A stretch of DNA of 64,000 nucleotides, from positions 4,712,001-4,776,000 of the forward strand of contig JABWDB010000016.1 of assembly GCA_019614645.1 (NCBI GenBank). The letters run 5' to 3'. Each line of letters opens with the position of its first letter. Positions within the stretch are counted from its first letter, which is position 1. The translations under genes and the position numbers were made by a program. The stretch is from Stratiolaelaps scimitus. Taxonomy: Eukaryota; Arthropoda; Arachnida; Mesostigmata; Laelapidae. This document shows, in pieces, positions 25,005-37,120 of the stretch. The notes under the pieces are model-generated. The model was not told the origin of the DNA and did not search any database. It saw only the letters and a list, made by a program, of their open reading frames with translations.

Positions 25005-27948
25005 ATGAGTGATCGAGAGGTAAGTGATTGGATTCTATTGAAAACGCATCCGTCGGCATTAACACAACAAACAAAGGCTAACTCTGTCGAGAGTGCCCCT
25101 GATACACGACGGGGTATATGTACTGGACAATGTCGGTTGTTCTGTGTTTGCTGTGGAGAAGATTACGAGGGGAGCTGCTCTCCAAGCAACTCCCCAGTGC
25201 TGCTGCCGGTCGCGGTGGCAGCGATAGCCAGAATAGGGAACCAGGCGTAGAGTTCGTCATGTTCGCTACATCTTGCATTGTTTTTCTGCAGCGACGATGC
25301 GGCTTGCCGGCTGTAAGGCCGCCTTCGCGGGCAGAATGACTCTGGGCAACATTTGACATGACTTGGTACAAAACAGAGAAAACCTTAAAGATCAGAAATC
25401 TCCGTCCAAGACTATATATATATATATATATGTATGCGTCACGCGCATAATCAGAAAACCCCAATCGAGAAGGCCGACCGAGTTGAGCCAACCGAGATGG
25501 TCCTGCCCTGCATAGGCTTAACATAATAATCATAATAATGCACACGCGAAAGATTCCTGTCGAACAAAATATAAAATGAAATGAACGCTTGTATCAAACA
25601 TGTTACCATTAAATGAGCCACCTGATGAAGCTGTTCCGTCTAGGTAGAACCGAGATGGCTGGCTCGATATAGCGACATTTCATTGTGTAGTGTTGTCTGC
25701 ATTTATTTTCCGTTGTAGATCGATTGAGTAACGATAATCTACATTGTACTATTAGTGCCACTACCACGAAACGACAATGACCCAAGTGTGACCCAACAGG
25801 ATCTGTTCACGTTGAACGAAGTTGTATGCAGACGAAGTCGGGACAATGTGCCCTTGTATTTCTTCGCCGCAGCATTCTCAGTGACTTCTATCGGCCGGAT
25901 TGTCGGGATTAGCCGCTTTGGAGCAGGCGACGCTCGCTGCAGACCCCTCCGGCTGATGTTGTTGACGCCGCACACGTTTCGACTTAATGATGGCCTACTG
26001 TACGATGCGATTTATCGCCAATGCAGCCGGCAATTGTAATTGGCGATTTATCGCCTCGGCTTTCATTGCACTATCAGTGCGTTCAACTTTATTATTACTA
26101 TACAATGAGAATGTTTCTTGGCAACCGTTTCAACTGATGTTAGATCTAGAACCTTGGTGGTGATCACATGTAAAACCCTGTTCGATGAACTATAAAAATG
26201 CTATGTTACCACTTCGCCTCTGATGGAACTCGCTCTGAACAGCTGTACGTTGCTGCTATAGTAATGATAATAATAATGAGGGTGATGGTGTGAAATATGA
26301 ATGTCGATCTATACATTTCGGAGGGGATGCCTGCACCCTGTGCACATACACAATATAGATATTGCATTGATGTTTCGAGCTGCTAAAAACTGGGCGCGCC
26401 CTTTTGGACGCGCAGACGCGGTTGGATTCACAGCCGAAGAGAAAGCGTGTCTGTCTGGCCGCCGGCAGACGCTTTCAGTAATACCAGAGTCGGGGGGGGA
26501 GTGGGCTATTTTGAACGGCCGTCTGTTGCCGTTGCTGTTTCGGCAGTAGCGTACAAATCCACCGCGTTGCCAACAGATCGACGTTCGCACGTGTGCGTTG
26601 AATTGCGCATCGTCTCGACCCGCTTGGATCAGAGGCGAAGATCCCAAAAACGGGTTGCAGATGGTCCAGTTGCTATCTTCTAAATTACAAACATAGATAG
26701 TTAGTAATGCAGCAGCAACAGCCTTTTTTGAACCGCATCCGTTTCAAGCGGAGGTTACTTGGCGTTGTCTTGTCCTCTCTGGCCGTTTGTTTCAATTTGT
26801 TTGTTCCCACTGTTTATTCCGACTAATACATATATACATATATATGAAGTCGAATATATATATATATATATATATAACCGGAAATGGCCACTCTTATGTA
26901 TTTGCTACCGGCAATTCGCGCCTGTTCCAAATGACGAGATTATCGCCGGCAAACGACCGATCATCTGGTGTTCACATTGTTCAGATAAACACGGATGGCT
27001 TTCTTATTCTCGCGTTTGCTTGTGTTTGAATTCGACAAAAAAAAGGCTGTTATTAGACGGGTGTGTATAATCTCTTGCAAGACACTACTAACTACTATTA
27101 TTATTATTATTATTGCTATTATTATTATTACTTAATGGATATTTTGATGTTTGCTTTAATCGCATGATAATTAGCTGCTCATGTCTGACATAGAAACGGT
27201 ACAAACACAGATAGCGATCTGGAGAGGAAAGAACGAAGCCCGATGTAAATGTCTCCTTGACCTTCAGCAAACAGAATACTATCGATATCGAAACAGCGGC
27301 GCCAGCTATAAATATACAACAATTTTTATTTATAGCAGGGACGGCAATACTTGAAATGCCGGCGCCAATCGGATACGATATCTGGTTCGGCGTCAATCGG
27401 GCGTTTGTGGTTTGACTTTTTTTTGTGGCCGCGACACGATGCGTTGACAGACTGCGTTCAGAACGTTGGGGAACCCAGCTCTGGGAACGTAACCAAATTA
27501 GACCCCTTCGGAGCTGACCTTGCTCCAATGGTTTTCTCGTTCTTTGTTGTACGTGAATATTTCGATGGTGGCATGTATTTTTAGACCAAAGAATCAGAGG
27601 CGACGTACGTTCGTAAATAAATCTCAGTGAGCTTCTACTGAAATTTGCACAACTCTTGAGGGTTTTAGCGAAAGTGTGACGTTCGCTAGATAATCTTTTG
27701 GAGGCTTATCCCTCCCCTTTTCTATATTGCGTTATACATATCGGTATCTATAGTGTATTTATAGAAATAATGAAACACAGTGCATTTGGTTATCTTTCCA
27801 GCGTTTGCTTAGGCTCCTATAGGGTGGCGTAAATTTCCAAACACCCTGTATGTAAGAGAAACAGTATGTCTGATGGATCTTAAAACGCCATAAATATGTT
27901 CAATGTGATCACATTCCTATTTGTGTATTTGACTTTACTGTGTTAGTA

Positions 27949-27986
<38 letters not shown>

Positions 27987-30900
27987 TGTATGATACTATT
28001 GTATCTATTCACTGCGTGTGTCACTCCAGTGACCCCTGCCATTTACGTCAAATTACCACCATGTGTCCTAGCAGTGATTACGATAGCGCTAGCTAAGACG
28101 TCACTCTAACTATTTCGATTCTCTATTTCGTTTCGGTCGACGATGATTTTCAGATATCCCCGCGCGACGTTTACGTACGTGGAGATTCGAGGTCGAGATC
28201 GCGTTCTCGTTCCATCCGTTCGGATCGTGACGAACGCGATGATCGACGCAGCCGTTCGAGAAGCCGCAGCCGTGACAATAGAAGAGAGCATCGCCGCGAG
28301 CATCGGGACGACCGGGATTATGGCCGAACGTCAGACCGGAGATCGTCCCGAAGCAGGTCCCCCATGAGCAGCAGGTACGCCTCCGTATTCTACGCTTCGC
28401 GCGTGTGGGCGACAGCGTACGCCCAGCCCGAGCGGCTACCACGCTACTCAGTCCGGCTCGAAGGTGGCCGTTTGAAGTTCGGCTCTTGAAGCTTGAAGTC
28501 GTTGAAGTTAAATGAAGTTTGAAGTCTTTGAAGCGGCTGAGGTGGACAGCCTACTGCCGTAGGGCAGGATTTCGTCCAGAAGACTAACGGCGGAGTGAGA
28601 GCGAAGATGTCAGATTGTTGAAGTTGAACATTTCATCTTTGCGCCAAAAAGGATTAGAGTGAATGAACACTATTAGAATCCTTCAGTCACTTCAGACACG
28701 TGTGGCTCCTGCTCTCGATGATCTCATTCTGAAGCTGAGGCTGTCTGAAGTCCGATTGACTCTGCTGGCCGGGTGGCGACCTGAGCCCCGTTTGCAAGAT
28801 CTGAGAACTGAATATCTGCCGATCGATGATCTAGATATCTATCTAGCTATCCGAAAGAACTCACGTTCAATAAGACGTGCTTATTCAGGAAGGGGGGGTA
28901 GGGCTTTGAGAAGAGACGCGCAGGCTTCTTTTTAAAGCTTAAAAAGCTTTTTAGAGAGTTACCTTCAAGGGGTTAGCCAGGGGCAAAGGTTGAATCCAAA
29001 CAGATGAGGTTCACAATTTCACACAAAGGTTCGAAATAGACAATGATGATGATGATGATGATACCCTGATAGACGAGCTGACTTCGGCTGCATATGTAGG
29101 GACTAAGCAGGTGTGTTATGTGTAATGTGTGGGGCTGAAGCATCGTCGTGATAAGAGAGAATCTAGAAACTTTGAATCAATCAATCACAATAGTGAAGTT
29201 TGTGTTGCAAATGGCCAACGGTCCTTGAGAGGGGAACATGCGTGAGCATACCCTGTACAGCAGAAGCACCCTCTCTCTCTCTCTCTCTCTCTCCCTAGGC
29301 GTTCTATTTCTAAGCGAAGAAATCAAATGTGGTTCTGGCTTTAGCGAAGATCCGACTTTCTGCAGGTTGTAGAACACTGTGTGTGTGTGTGTGTCCTTGA
29401 ACGAAGAACGAACATTAAGATTCGAAGAACATTTTGAAGTCGAAGCGCATCTCACCTTCTCTGCATGGATGGGTGAGACAAATAGTGAAGCCACACAAGA
29501 AACAGACAAAACTGAAACACACGAAGGCTCGCAACGAAATCAATGAAGACCGAAGGCTTTGAGAAGTTCAATATAGAAAAAATACTACTAGGATGTTCCA
29601 CTCAAGAGGAGCTGGATCAGACAGAATTCTTTGGCTGTGAAGAGTAGCAGGATGCTGGCGAACGTACATATTACATACGGTACTGTGTCTACTCCGTCAG
29701 AGTATAGTAATTGTATACGAGTTCAATTTCATATCAATCTATCTGTGTTCGGGAAGCTCGATATTCAGTGCTCAGCGCACCCGTCTCAACCTAAACCCGT
29801 CTCAGTAAATGTCTAATGATAATCATATGATCACTCACTTGTGTATTCGTTTCACCACCATTTTAGCTGCCATTTTCGCTTCTAGTGTCACTTTGTTCAC
29901 AATTCACAATTCCTTCCTTCATGCCGCCGTATATGTCACTCACCTAACCAAAGATCGCTGCAGACTCTGCTAACCCAAACGTGAACGAGGAGTGTGATAA
30001 TTTGCTAAAAGTCCTCTACCACTAACTAAAACGATCTGCTTGCGTACTAACAACGGGTATCAGTGAAGGCCGAGTCCTGGTCGAAGAACCACTTGACGAA
30101 TATGGTCGGCTCGTTCGTTCGTATTTAGACAACACACGCGTGTCTGTTGTATCGGGTCGACCTTGTACCTATCGAGGGCAAGATGAGTGTTACAGGATTA
30201 GGTGTATAGTGGAAACGATCTAACATATAACCTTTCCTCTCCCGTAACCATCTCGACTCGGATGCGTCCGCGATCAATTCTGCGGTTTGTGCATTTCGTT
30301 CCCCTTCGGCTGTGCTCCGCGCGGATGACATCCTTGTTGTCCACGTACAGGAAGAGGCACGTGGGTGATCGCGATCGTCCAGAACCGTCACGTTGCATCG
30401 GCGTATTCGGCCTATCGATCTACACCAACGAGCGTGAGCTGCGCGACTTCTTCTCCAAATACGGCCGAGTGCAGGATGTCCAGGTTGTGTACGATGCCCA
30501 GACAGGACGCTCGAGGGGATTCGGATTCGTTTACTACGAAAGCGATGATGACGCCAACGAGGCAAAGGAAAAAGCCAATGGTAAGCAAATCGATAGAAGG
30601 AGCAGATCTGTAGATCTGATTATATCATATGATCACTATCACATCAACGGACTCGATACCTTACGGTCCCACCTCCCCATCATCCTACTTGACAAGTATC
30701 ATTGACGCATGAGCTCTGATGCGTATCCATGCAACAATTACGGGTAGTGCTCACACTTTACTAACGGATTAAGTGGGATTTGTGTTTTTTTCGCCCAAAA
30801 CGTTGACGCAGGTCTAGAAATCGACGGGCGCAAGATCCGAGTGGACTTCTCGATCACGAAACGGGCACACACCCCAACTCCCGGTGTATACATGGGCCGA

Positions 30901-31140
30901 CCAACGCGCCGACCGAAAAGAGCCTCTGGAGGCGGAGGCGGCGGTGGGGGCGGCGGGGGCGGCGGCGGCGGCGGTGGTGGCTATTACGGTGGCGGTGGAG
31001 GTGGTGGCGGAGGACGCGACCATCGAGGCAGCGGCCGACGTCACTATACGAGGTCGCCTTCGCCGTACCGGAGCCGTGGCGGTGGCCGAGACCGGTATCG
31101 AGAACGCGAGAGGTCGTATTCACCAAGGAGGTACTACTAG
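25005..31140 (+). CDS. Transformer-2 homolog, SR-like splicing regulator
   Basis: Tra2 binds GAA-rich RNA as a nuclear splicing activator; in insects it works with transformer in sex-specific splicing. Exons 25005-25019, 28154-28374, 30351-30580 and 30812-31140 join in phases 0, 2 and 1 to give 264 residues. Exon 1 encodes only MSDRE, as in other Tra2 proteins (MSD start), and ends at GTAAGT. Exon 2 encodes the N-terminal RS domain ([28 protein letters not shown]). Exon 3 and the start of exon 4 form one RRM (about residues 94-168) with RNP2 IGVFGL and RNP1 RGFGFVYY. The Tra2 linker [15 protein letters not shown] follows, which separates it from other SR proteins. The C-terminus has a long Gly run and ends YSPRRYY. 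Introns are 3.1, 2.0 and 0.23 kb. The assignment is firm. Confidence 0.95.
27949..27986. repeat. (TA)n microsatellite
   Basis: A TA tract with one G interruption, inside transformer-2 intron 1. Confidence 0.95.
28470..28545 (+). promoter_or_regulatory. GAAG-rich cluster in transformer-2 intron 2
   Basis: The motifs TTGAAG and TGAAGT recur at short spacing (for example GCTTGAAGTCGTTGAAGTTA). Tra2 proteins bind GAA-type RNA, so this could be an intronic splicing enhancer, perhaps for an alternative exon that feeds back on the gene. A second GAACGAAGAACGAA cluster lies near 29398-29440. The motif density is seen; regulation is inferred. Confidence 0.3.
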
Positions 31141-31367
31141 ACGTCTCGGTGGTAGTACAGGCAGCAGCGGAGCCGCGCAGAGCAGAGCAGCGAACACCGA
31201 GAAACGCACCGTATGACGCTATGACTTGAGAACCAACTCAGACATCACACACAAACACACAGTATACACCAGTCACACATCATTTTCGACTACTCGTCGA
31301 GGTAGAGCGGACACCGCCCTTCAGCCGGAGCTTGGGAAACGGCCCGAAAGCCAAAAAAATAACATAT

Positions 31368-31393
31368 AATAAAATGGGCCGGAAACAAATAAA
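31368..31393 (+). terminator. Poly(A) signals of transformer-2
   Basis: AATAAA occurs at 31368-31373 and again at 31388-31393, about 230-250 bases after the stop codon. Either could direct cleavage. Confidence 0.6.
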
Positions 31394-32007
31394 CACAACG
31401 CAAGGGCCCGCATTTGCCCAATTGATCTATGGTGTGAAGAAATAGGATGGCAGCAATGATGGGCGTGTGGGTTGGTTGGGACAAGGTTGGATTAGGCAAT
31501 GAAGGTTAGGTCGTATCGTGCCTGTAAGTACGTTGCGAGTGACGAAACGAACGGGGCGTATCGACTTAGGCCATGGGGTGAGGACATTCACGCCATGGCA
31601 TTGAGAGGAGCCGATACTTGTGGAGACGCGGGCATTACAATACACGCGTGGTGGCAACGAGGTAACGGGAGGGGCGTAATCGGTCGCGAGGCAAGATCTC
31701 GCCTATTAAGTAATTAATTACCGGAAGGGTTTTTTTTTGTTGACGAACCGATGACAGACATCCAGATGTGGAAACAGCTAGCATGTGAGGGATAGGAGTA
31801 CCATCCCCTGAAATTTGAGTGAAAATGGCTGCACGATGAAAATATACAATGTGTCTGCATTGTAGAATCAATCTGCAAAAAAAGGAGTACCTCGCCGGGA
31901 GGGGAATTACGTCAAACGCATTTTGAAGAGAAATCGCAAGGCAATCAATGGGAGGCTGATGATAACCATACGCTGATTATGGAAATTACGATAAATTGTG
32001 TTGAAAG

Positions 32008-32082
<75 letters not shown>

Positions 32083-32083
32083 C

Positions 32084-32180
<97 letters not shown>

Positions 32181-32871
32181 ATTGCCTAGAGTAGGAAGCG
32201 CATCTTCTCATAGGTCTGCTATCTGTGGGTTACGATTAATGATAAAAAAGAAATAATGAACCTTTTTGGAACGAATCTACAACAACCCCTCGCCAAACTG
32301 CTTGTGGAACTAGGGCAAGAATTCGTTACAAGTGGGATAGGATGTATAATTAGTGACCGTCTCGAATCGCGACCCCGACACCATTTTATGTCGTCACAGT
32401 CAATCAGAAATCTAGCGATTCCTTTATGTGGACACAGTGTTAATACCTTGGCAGATCTTGATCCGCAGAAAAAAGAATATATATATATAAGAACACAGCT
32501 TGTATATAATTACTGCCGCCCGTTACAATTAGCCCTAGATGACAACGGTCTCTCGATTACGTAGACATTGTTTGGCCGTTCGCACATCCATTTTTCTTCA
32601 GAAAGTATTGATTTCTCACGTTTACACTTTTTCTTGTGTTAGGTTTTCGAGTAATAAGTCAAGATTAAAGTGAAGACATGTCATTGTTGAAGATGTAGAA
32701 TCGAATATGGAAGAGATACATTTGCAATGGCAGCATCTATATTATGAAGAATATGAGGCACCAATGAAGTCCGCTTTCACTGTGCTTGTGTATATGGGTG
32801 ATGTTGAATTTTGTACGAAGTTTGATGAAGCTAAGAAGGGAACCGTCCTCTGATGAAGACATATAACGAAG
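31394..32871. other. Spacer downstream of transformer-2
   Basis: No gene recognised. The main feature is the long A-tract plus TA array at 32008-32177. The frame at 32256-32564 has no domain signature. Confidence 0.5.
32008..32177. repeat. Poly(A) followed by compound (TA)n array
   Basis: A run of about 15 A leads into 156 bp of TA units broken by ACA at several points. This is the longest simple array in the window. The A run may be the tail of an old retroposed copy that seeded the array. Confidence 0.95.
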
Positions 32872-33070
32872 TTGACGAATGGAGACAACCCCTTGTGTGT
32901 CCCGCGGGGCCGCTGCTATGAAGCAGTTCCAAGTTCCCTAGCCAGCTAGAGAGAGAGCAAAGTGGATGAAATCAATTGTGAGGTCGAACTTCAAATGCTA
33001 TGGAAAATCCGGTTTAGGAACAGAGCGAGAGAAAGAAAGAGAATCATTCATAGAAGTTCAAATGTAAGTT
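32872..33070 (+). repeat. Direct repeat, copy 1 (about 199 bp)
   Basis: It begins TTGACGAATG and contains the block GGGGCCGCTGCTATGAAGCA, then TCCCTAGCCAGCTAGAGA and GGAACAGAGCGAGAGAAAGA, ending at ATGTAAGTT. A close copy lies at 33705-33896. By eye identity is roughly 85-90 percent, with small indels. Confidence 0.85.
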
Positions 33071-33404
33071 AAACTCTGGTAAGTCACTCCGATTTTGTGG
33101 GTTACGTTGGATCTAGTTTTCTGCGGGGTGGTGGCAGGACACAGCGAAAAAAAAAGAGCACAAAGAAAACACAAACAAATAGACAAACATATAATCAACG
33201 AACAGACGAAATCCGATCGTTTCTGGGCGGCGGGGGGCAAAGTCTAACCCATAGATAGAGCAGAGGCCATGATGCGCGTCGGGGAAGTTTCTACGATTAA
33301 TACGCAAAGATCGAGGATGTATAGTTACAGTGAAGAAATTAATAAATAATAAAGACTGACTGACGAAGCGAGGCTGCGCTTAATCACTTTAGTTAGACTA
33401 GATA

Positions 33405-33460
33405 GAATTTGTAAAGGCTTTATTGGTCTATTAAAAATGAACTGCCATTTTCACAATGCG
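33405..33460 (-). repeat. Fragment resembling the SINE tail at 38395-38440
   Basis: The plus-strand bases GGCTTTATTGGTCTATTAAA, then ACTGCCATTTTCACAATGC, resemble the tail beside the SINE-like copy at 38395-38440 (AGCTTTATTGGGTTATTAAA, then GCTGCAATTTTACACTGC). It is probably a truncated copy of the same family. Confidence 0.45.
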
Positions 33461-33704
33461 AATCGACGGTTTTTAGCTAATTTTTTTTTAGCTCCTAGCT
33501 TTTTATAGCCAGACACTTGCTACCGCTCTGACGGTAGAAGATCCAAATAGGTCTGGTAGCATCGGCGAGAAGTGTTCATTAGTAGTTGAACGTGTGGAAC
33601 ATCGCGAGCAGTCCGGTGCTAGCAGCCGATTTCAACGTGCTAGAGAAAATCGTTCGAACACTCCTCTGAAGGCAGAATATTCCGGAATTTGAAGAACAAT
33701 TGTA

Positions 33705-33896
33705 TTGACGAATGACAACCCCTTGTGTCCTGCGGGGCCGCTGCTATGAAGCAGTTCTGAGTTCCCTAGCCAGCTAGAGAAAGCAAAGAGGATGAAATCA
33801 ATGGTGAGGTCGAAATTCAAATGCTGTGAAAAATCCGGTTCAGGAACAGAGCGAGAGAAAGAGAGAGAATCCTTCATAGAAGTTTAAATGTAAGTT
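33705..33896 (+). repeat. Direct repeat, copy 2 (about 192 bp)
   Basis: Second copy of the repeat at 32872-33070, in the same orientation and separated from it by about 634 bp. Its right edge abuts the retroelement relic at 33897. The pair may be terminal repeats of a small non-autonomous element or a local duplication. Confidence 0.85.
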
Positions 33897-34476
33897 CCAG
33901 GCGGCTGCGCGTATCGTCTCGAAAAATCTCTCCGAGGGTAACATCTCCGGTGCTGCCCCGGCCCTGTGCTCTACCGACTTGGCTACAGACTCGGCTGCCC
34001 TCGACGCCCTCAGGGCGAAGCACCCCTCCGCCCCTACTGACTGCTTCTTGACCGAACGTCGCCCGCAGATCGACATTGCCCCAACGTGAACTGATGAGGT
34101 TCTTGCGGCTGTTGCCTCTTTCTCCCCAAGCGTCCCGTCGTTTGGGACGGCACGGTGGCTGACACTCTAGCACCTTCTTATGTCAACCGCTGTGCAACCA
34201 CCCCAGGTTACGTGGTAGCGCGCGCGGAGCGGGCCAAGCAACGGAAGTACGCCGCACTTCAGGCCACCCACTTCTTTTCCCCCCTTGCTTTTGAAACCTT
34301 GGGCGGGCACGGACCCCTCACTGCGAACTTCCTCGGAAGGCGTCTACCATAGGCTGATCCGCGCCACCGGGGACAAGCGCGCAGGATCTTTCCTTCTGCA
34401 ACGTCTCTCCCTCGCTGTGCAGAAAGGCAATGCCATCGCCTTCTTCGGGACAATGTCGGCCTCGCTCCCCGACTAA
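33897..34476 (+). pseudogene. Internally deleted reverse-transcriptase retroelement relic
   Basis: The left part (33897 to about 34125) reads ARIVSKNLSEGNISGAAPAL, then ALRAKHPSAPTD, which resembles the region before the reverse transcriptase core in a widespread family of animal retroelement polyproteins; it contains an in-frame stop. The right part (about 34130-34476) reads VVWDGTVADTLAPSYV, AERAKQRKYAALQATHFFS, FETLGGHG and, after a frame break near 34350, SFLLQRLSLAVQKGNAIAF, typical of the far C-terminus of the same family. The whole reverse transcriptase core between them is missing. It cannot code for an active element. The family is recognised from its pattern; its exact class was not determined. 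Confidence 0.65.
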
Positions 34477-35583
34477 TCCTAATTTTTTGAAGACGGAACT
34501 TCGGTATAACTAGACTTAACTGGTAGGAAATCCCTCTCTCGAACACTGAACCGATGAAGACGTTTATACTTAAAATATTTTGCATTTCAATGTGACTCCT
34601 GTGTCTGTATGGCTCATTCGATGAGTATTGAAAATGTTTTATCGTAGTTTCTGTTGTCGCAATCCATCATCAACCGTCATAATCTATAAAAACTACAATA
34701 AAATGGTGGTTAAATATCCGAGTTTCTCTCGACGATTAGCACATCGATCACATCTGCCGTCCCGCAGTACTTACGGTATTACCTCGGCTGCATGAACAGG
34801 ACGTCAACGGGAACATAAGCCTGCTGGGAATTTATGGGCTATCTCAACGTGCTCGTCAATATCTGATTTCAGTGAAGCTCTCCGCCGCTGAAAGTTAGGG
34901 TGCACTTATATTGCATATTATAACCAGTTCAACGTCCGCCCAGTCCGCCCATGCTAGTCATTTGGAGTTTCGGCATTTCTTTCAGTAAGTGATAACTGGA
35001 CTCTCAGCAGCAGATTATTTGCGGCTCAAACGGCCGGCATGTTGACTGTTCCTATTTCACGTGAAGTATTGTGGATTATATATTTTCAGTTTTTTGGACT
35101 ACAATATATTATGGTAAAATGAGGATATGCAGTTCCACTCGACAGTATAATAGAATTAGACAATATTAAAAAAACATCCATATATATATATCTATATATA
35201 TATATATATATATATATATTGATGGCATTATTCGTTTAATTTCAGTCAGCTGTGCATGCCACGCTCCCTCAGGCGTCGTTATACGTACGTTATACCGCTC
35301 GTTGAGAGTGGCCACCTTTCTCAAGCACAACACAACGTGTTCTGCACATTCTGTGTCGGTTAGCGGACCAGTCAGTAACACACTTATGTAACCAATCGCT
35401 GTGACCTCGGCATCGACAGCTTGTGCTTGTTGTTGCTTCTCTTATGGACTAGTTACTGCGATATTTAATGGTTGAAGTGTATTTTGTTAGTTCTTGTATG
35501 AAACAGCTATTCGTCGAGTGTACACCCAGCAGAATTCATCCAGTACGATCCAGTTGAGTAGAGGCGTTTCAAGCAAGGCTGTG
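34477..35583. other. Spacer and 5' flank of the CDC34-like gene
   Basis: No gene recognised. A (TA)n tract lies at 35180-35219. The last 200 bp before the ATG at 35584 are presumably leader sequence, since the frame is open from about 35494 but has no earlier ATG. Confidence 0.5.
35180..35219. repeat. (TA)n microsatellite
   Basis: A 40-bp TA tract with one TC interruption. Confidence 0.95.
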
Positions 35584-36210
35584 ATGGCTTTCCAACTAAA
35601 AAAAGAGTTACGCGATCTTCAGCAAGGCACCGAGGGCTTCAAGGTGAAGCTGGTGGACGACAGTAATATCTACTTATGGGAGGCCGCGATCTTCGGGGTG
35701 CCGCGGACGCCCTACGAGGGAGGCTACTTCAAGTTGCACATGAACTTCCCACCGACGTATCCGTATGAGCCACCTAGTTTGCGGTTCGTGACGCCCATAT
35801 GGCATCCAAATGTGTACCCGGACGGCCAGATCTGTATTTCCATTCTCCACCAAGTTAATGGGGACACGACATTTGACGAGGACTCGAGCGAACAGTGGAA
35901 CCCTGTGCGAAATGTGAGGTCGGTTCTCCTGTCTGTGATTTCGCTGCTGGGTTCGCCCAACGATTCATCTCCTGCTAATGTCGACGCCTCGGTCATGTAC
36001 CGTCGTTGGGCACAAAGCGAAGGAGCGGACGATGAGTATGCAAGAAAAGTTCGACAAATTGTGAAGGATTCGCAAGTGGACGCAGCACGTGACAACGTCA
36101 CGCCTCCGAGCACCATTGAGGAGTACTTGGCCACGGCAATGCCGGCAGCCATGCAGTGGTGCGACACAGACAGTGAGTACGATTTCGAGTCCGCTGACGA
36201 CTACGCTTGA
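35584..36210 (+). CDS. CDC34/UBE2R-like ubiquitin-conjugating enzyme E2
   Basis: E2 enzymes of this type carry ubiquitin as a thioester and pass it to substrates with cullin-RING ligases. The 208-residue intronless frame has the UBC fold: GGYFKLHMNFPPTYPYEPP, the HPN motif (74-76), catalytic Cys84 in GQICISIL, and then the acidic loop insertion (about 93-105, GDTTFDEDSSEQ) that marks the CDC34/UBE2R class. SPANVDASVMYRRW and an acidic C-terminus (DTDSEYDFESADDYA) agree, though the tail is shorter than in human UBE2R1/2 (about 236 residues). The ATG at 35584 is the first in frame. Lack of introns in an intron-rich genome suggests a retrocopy that stayed intact. All key residues are present, so it is probably functional. 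Confidence 0.92.
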   Translation: MAFQLKKELRDLQQGTEGFKVKLVDDSNIYLWEAAIFGVPRTPYEGGYFKLHMNFPPTYPYEPPSLRFVTPIWHPNVYPDGQICISILHQVNGDTTFDEDSSEQWNPVRNVRSVLLSVISLLGSPNDSSPANVDASVMYRRWAQSEGADDEYARKVRQIVKDSQVDAARDNVTPPSTIEEYLATAMPAAMQWCDTDSEYDFESADDYA

Positions 36211-36571
36211 TGGGGACGAGATTTCGACGCGTCTTAGAGAATCGACGTAGACGACGTCGCTTAGAGAATCCGTGGAGAACTTATAAACTACTAGTGTAAA
36301 CGGCTGGAAACACAGCTGTTGAGGCCACACCTATCAGTGCGCGTGTGTGTGAGTGAGGCTATTTGTCTATATGTTAATAACTGACAACTGGAAGATTCAG
36401 CGAGAAGGTCAGGTTGGCCAAAGTTGGATTGCTCATCGTGTCCATATAATGATTTTTGTGCAATGTCGATTCTGCGAGTCTGCTTCGCAAAGGATCTCGA
36501 CTGATAGTGTAGAGACGATCTGACGCCAGCGCGCCTATAGCAAAAGCAGTCGATCAGCTCCTTGAACTAAT

Positions 36572-36577
36572 AATAAA
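36572..36577 (+). terminator. Poly(A) signal of the CDC34-like gene
   Basis: AATAAA about 360 bases after the stop codon. Confidence 0.55.
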
Positions 36578-37077
36578 GATGAAGAAATGATGCTGATCAG
36601 ATATTCGAAACACAAGCAGGCGATCTGTTACGCCTATCGATTTGCCTGCACATGTGTGGGTATTGCGATAATTATTATTGTTACTGTTAAACGCCTATTT
36701 GGTTTTCATGACTATAATGATCTGTTATCAAGCATTTTACACATCCAGCTAACGGTCGAAAAGAATCGTTTCGCCAATTAGCTTTTTATGCGTATTGAAT
36801 CTTTGCGTTATGCCATGTCTATGCATTCATTTGTTGCTTAGCGATAGCGTTTTTTCTTCCTCGGATCGGCTGTCGACGGAATCAACGTCCCGACAAATCC
36901 TACGAGAGATATGCAGCTAATGTTCTAATGTGACCTTCTGAATGAATATTATTAATACACGTTCTTGGGGTACAATTGTTGCCCACATTAACTATTAAAA
37001 TAAATTATACCGAATACCGAATGGCTGGTGGTGCCAAAGCGTCACGCTTTTGTTTTTTTTTTTCGAGTATAATAATA

Positions 37078-37120
37078 ATATTTGCTGTGCGGAGAGGCAA
37101 TGCCATCGCCTCCCTCAGGG
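37078..37120 (+). pseudogene. Small fragment of the same retroelement C-terminus
   Basis: GGCAATGCCATCGCCT is preceded by GCTGTGCGGAGA, coding AVRRGNAIASL. This matches AVQKGNAIAFF at 34418-34450 at both DNA and protein level. Only about 40 bp are conserved, so this call is weaker than the other two. Confidence 0.45.

Noticed and set aside
31907..32211. Frames coding long Tyr-Ile runs
   Set aside because: They are translations of the TA array and not genes.
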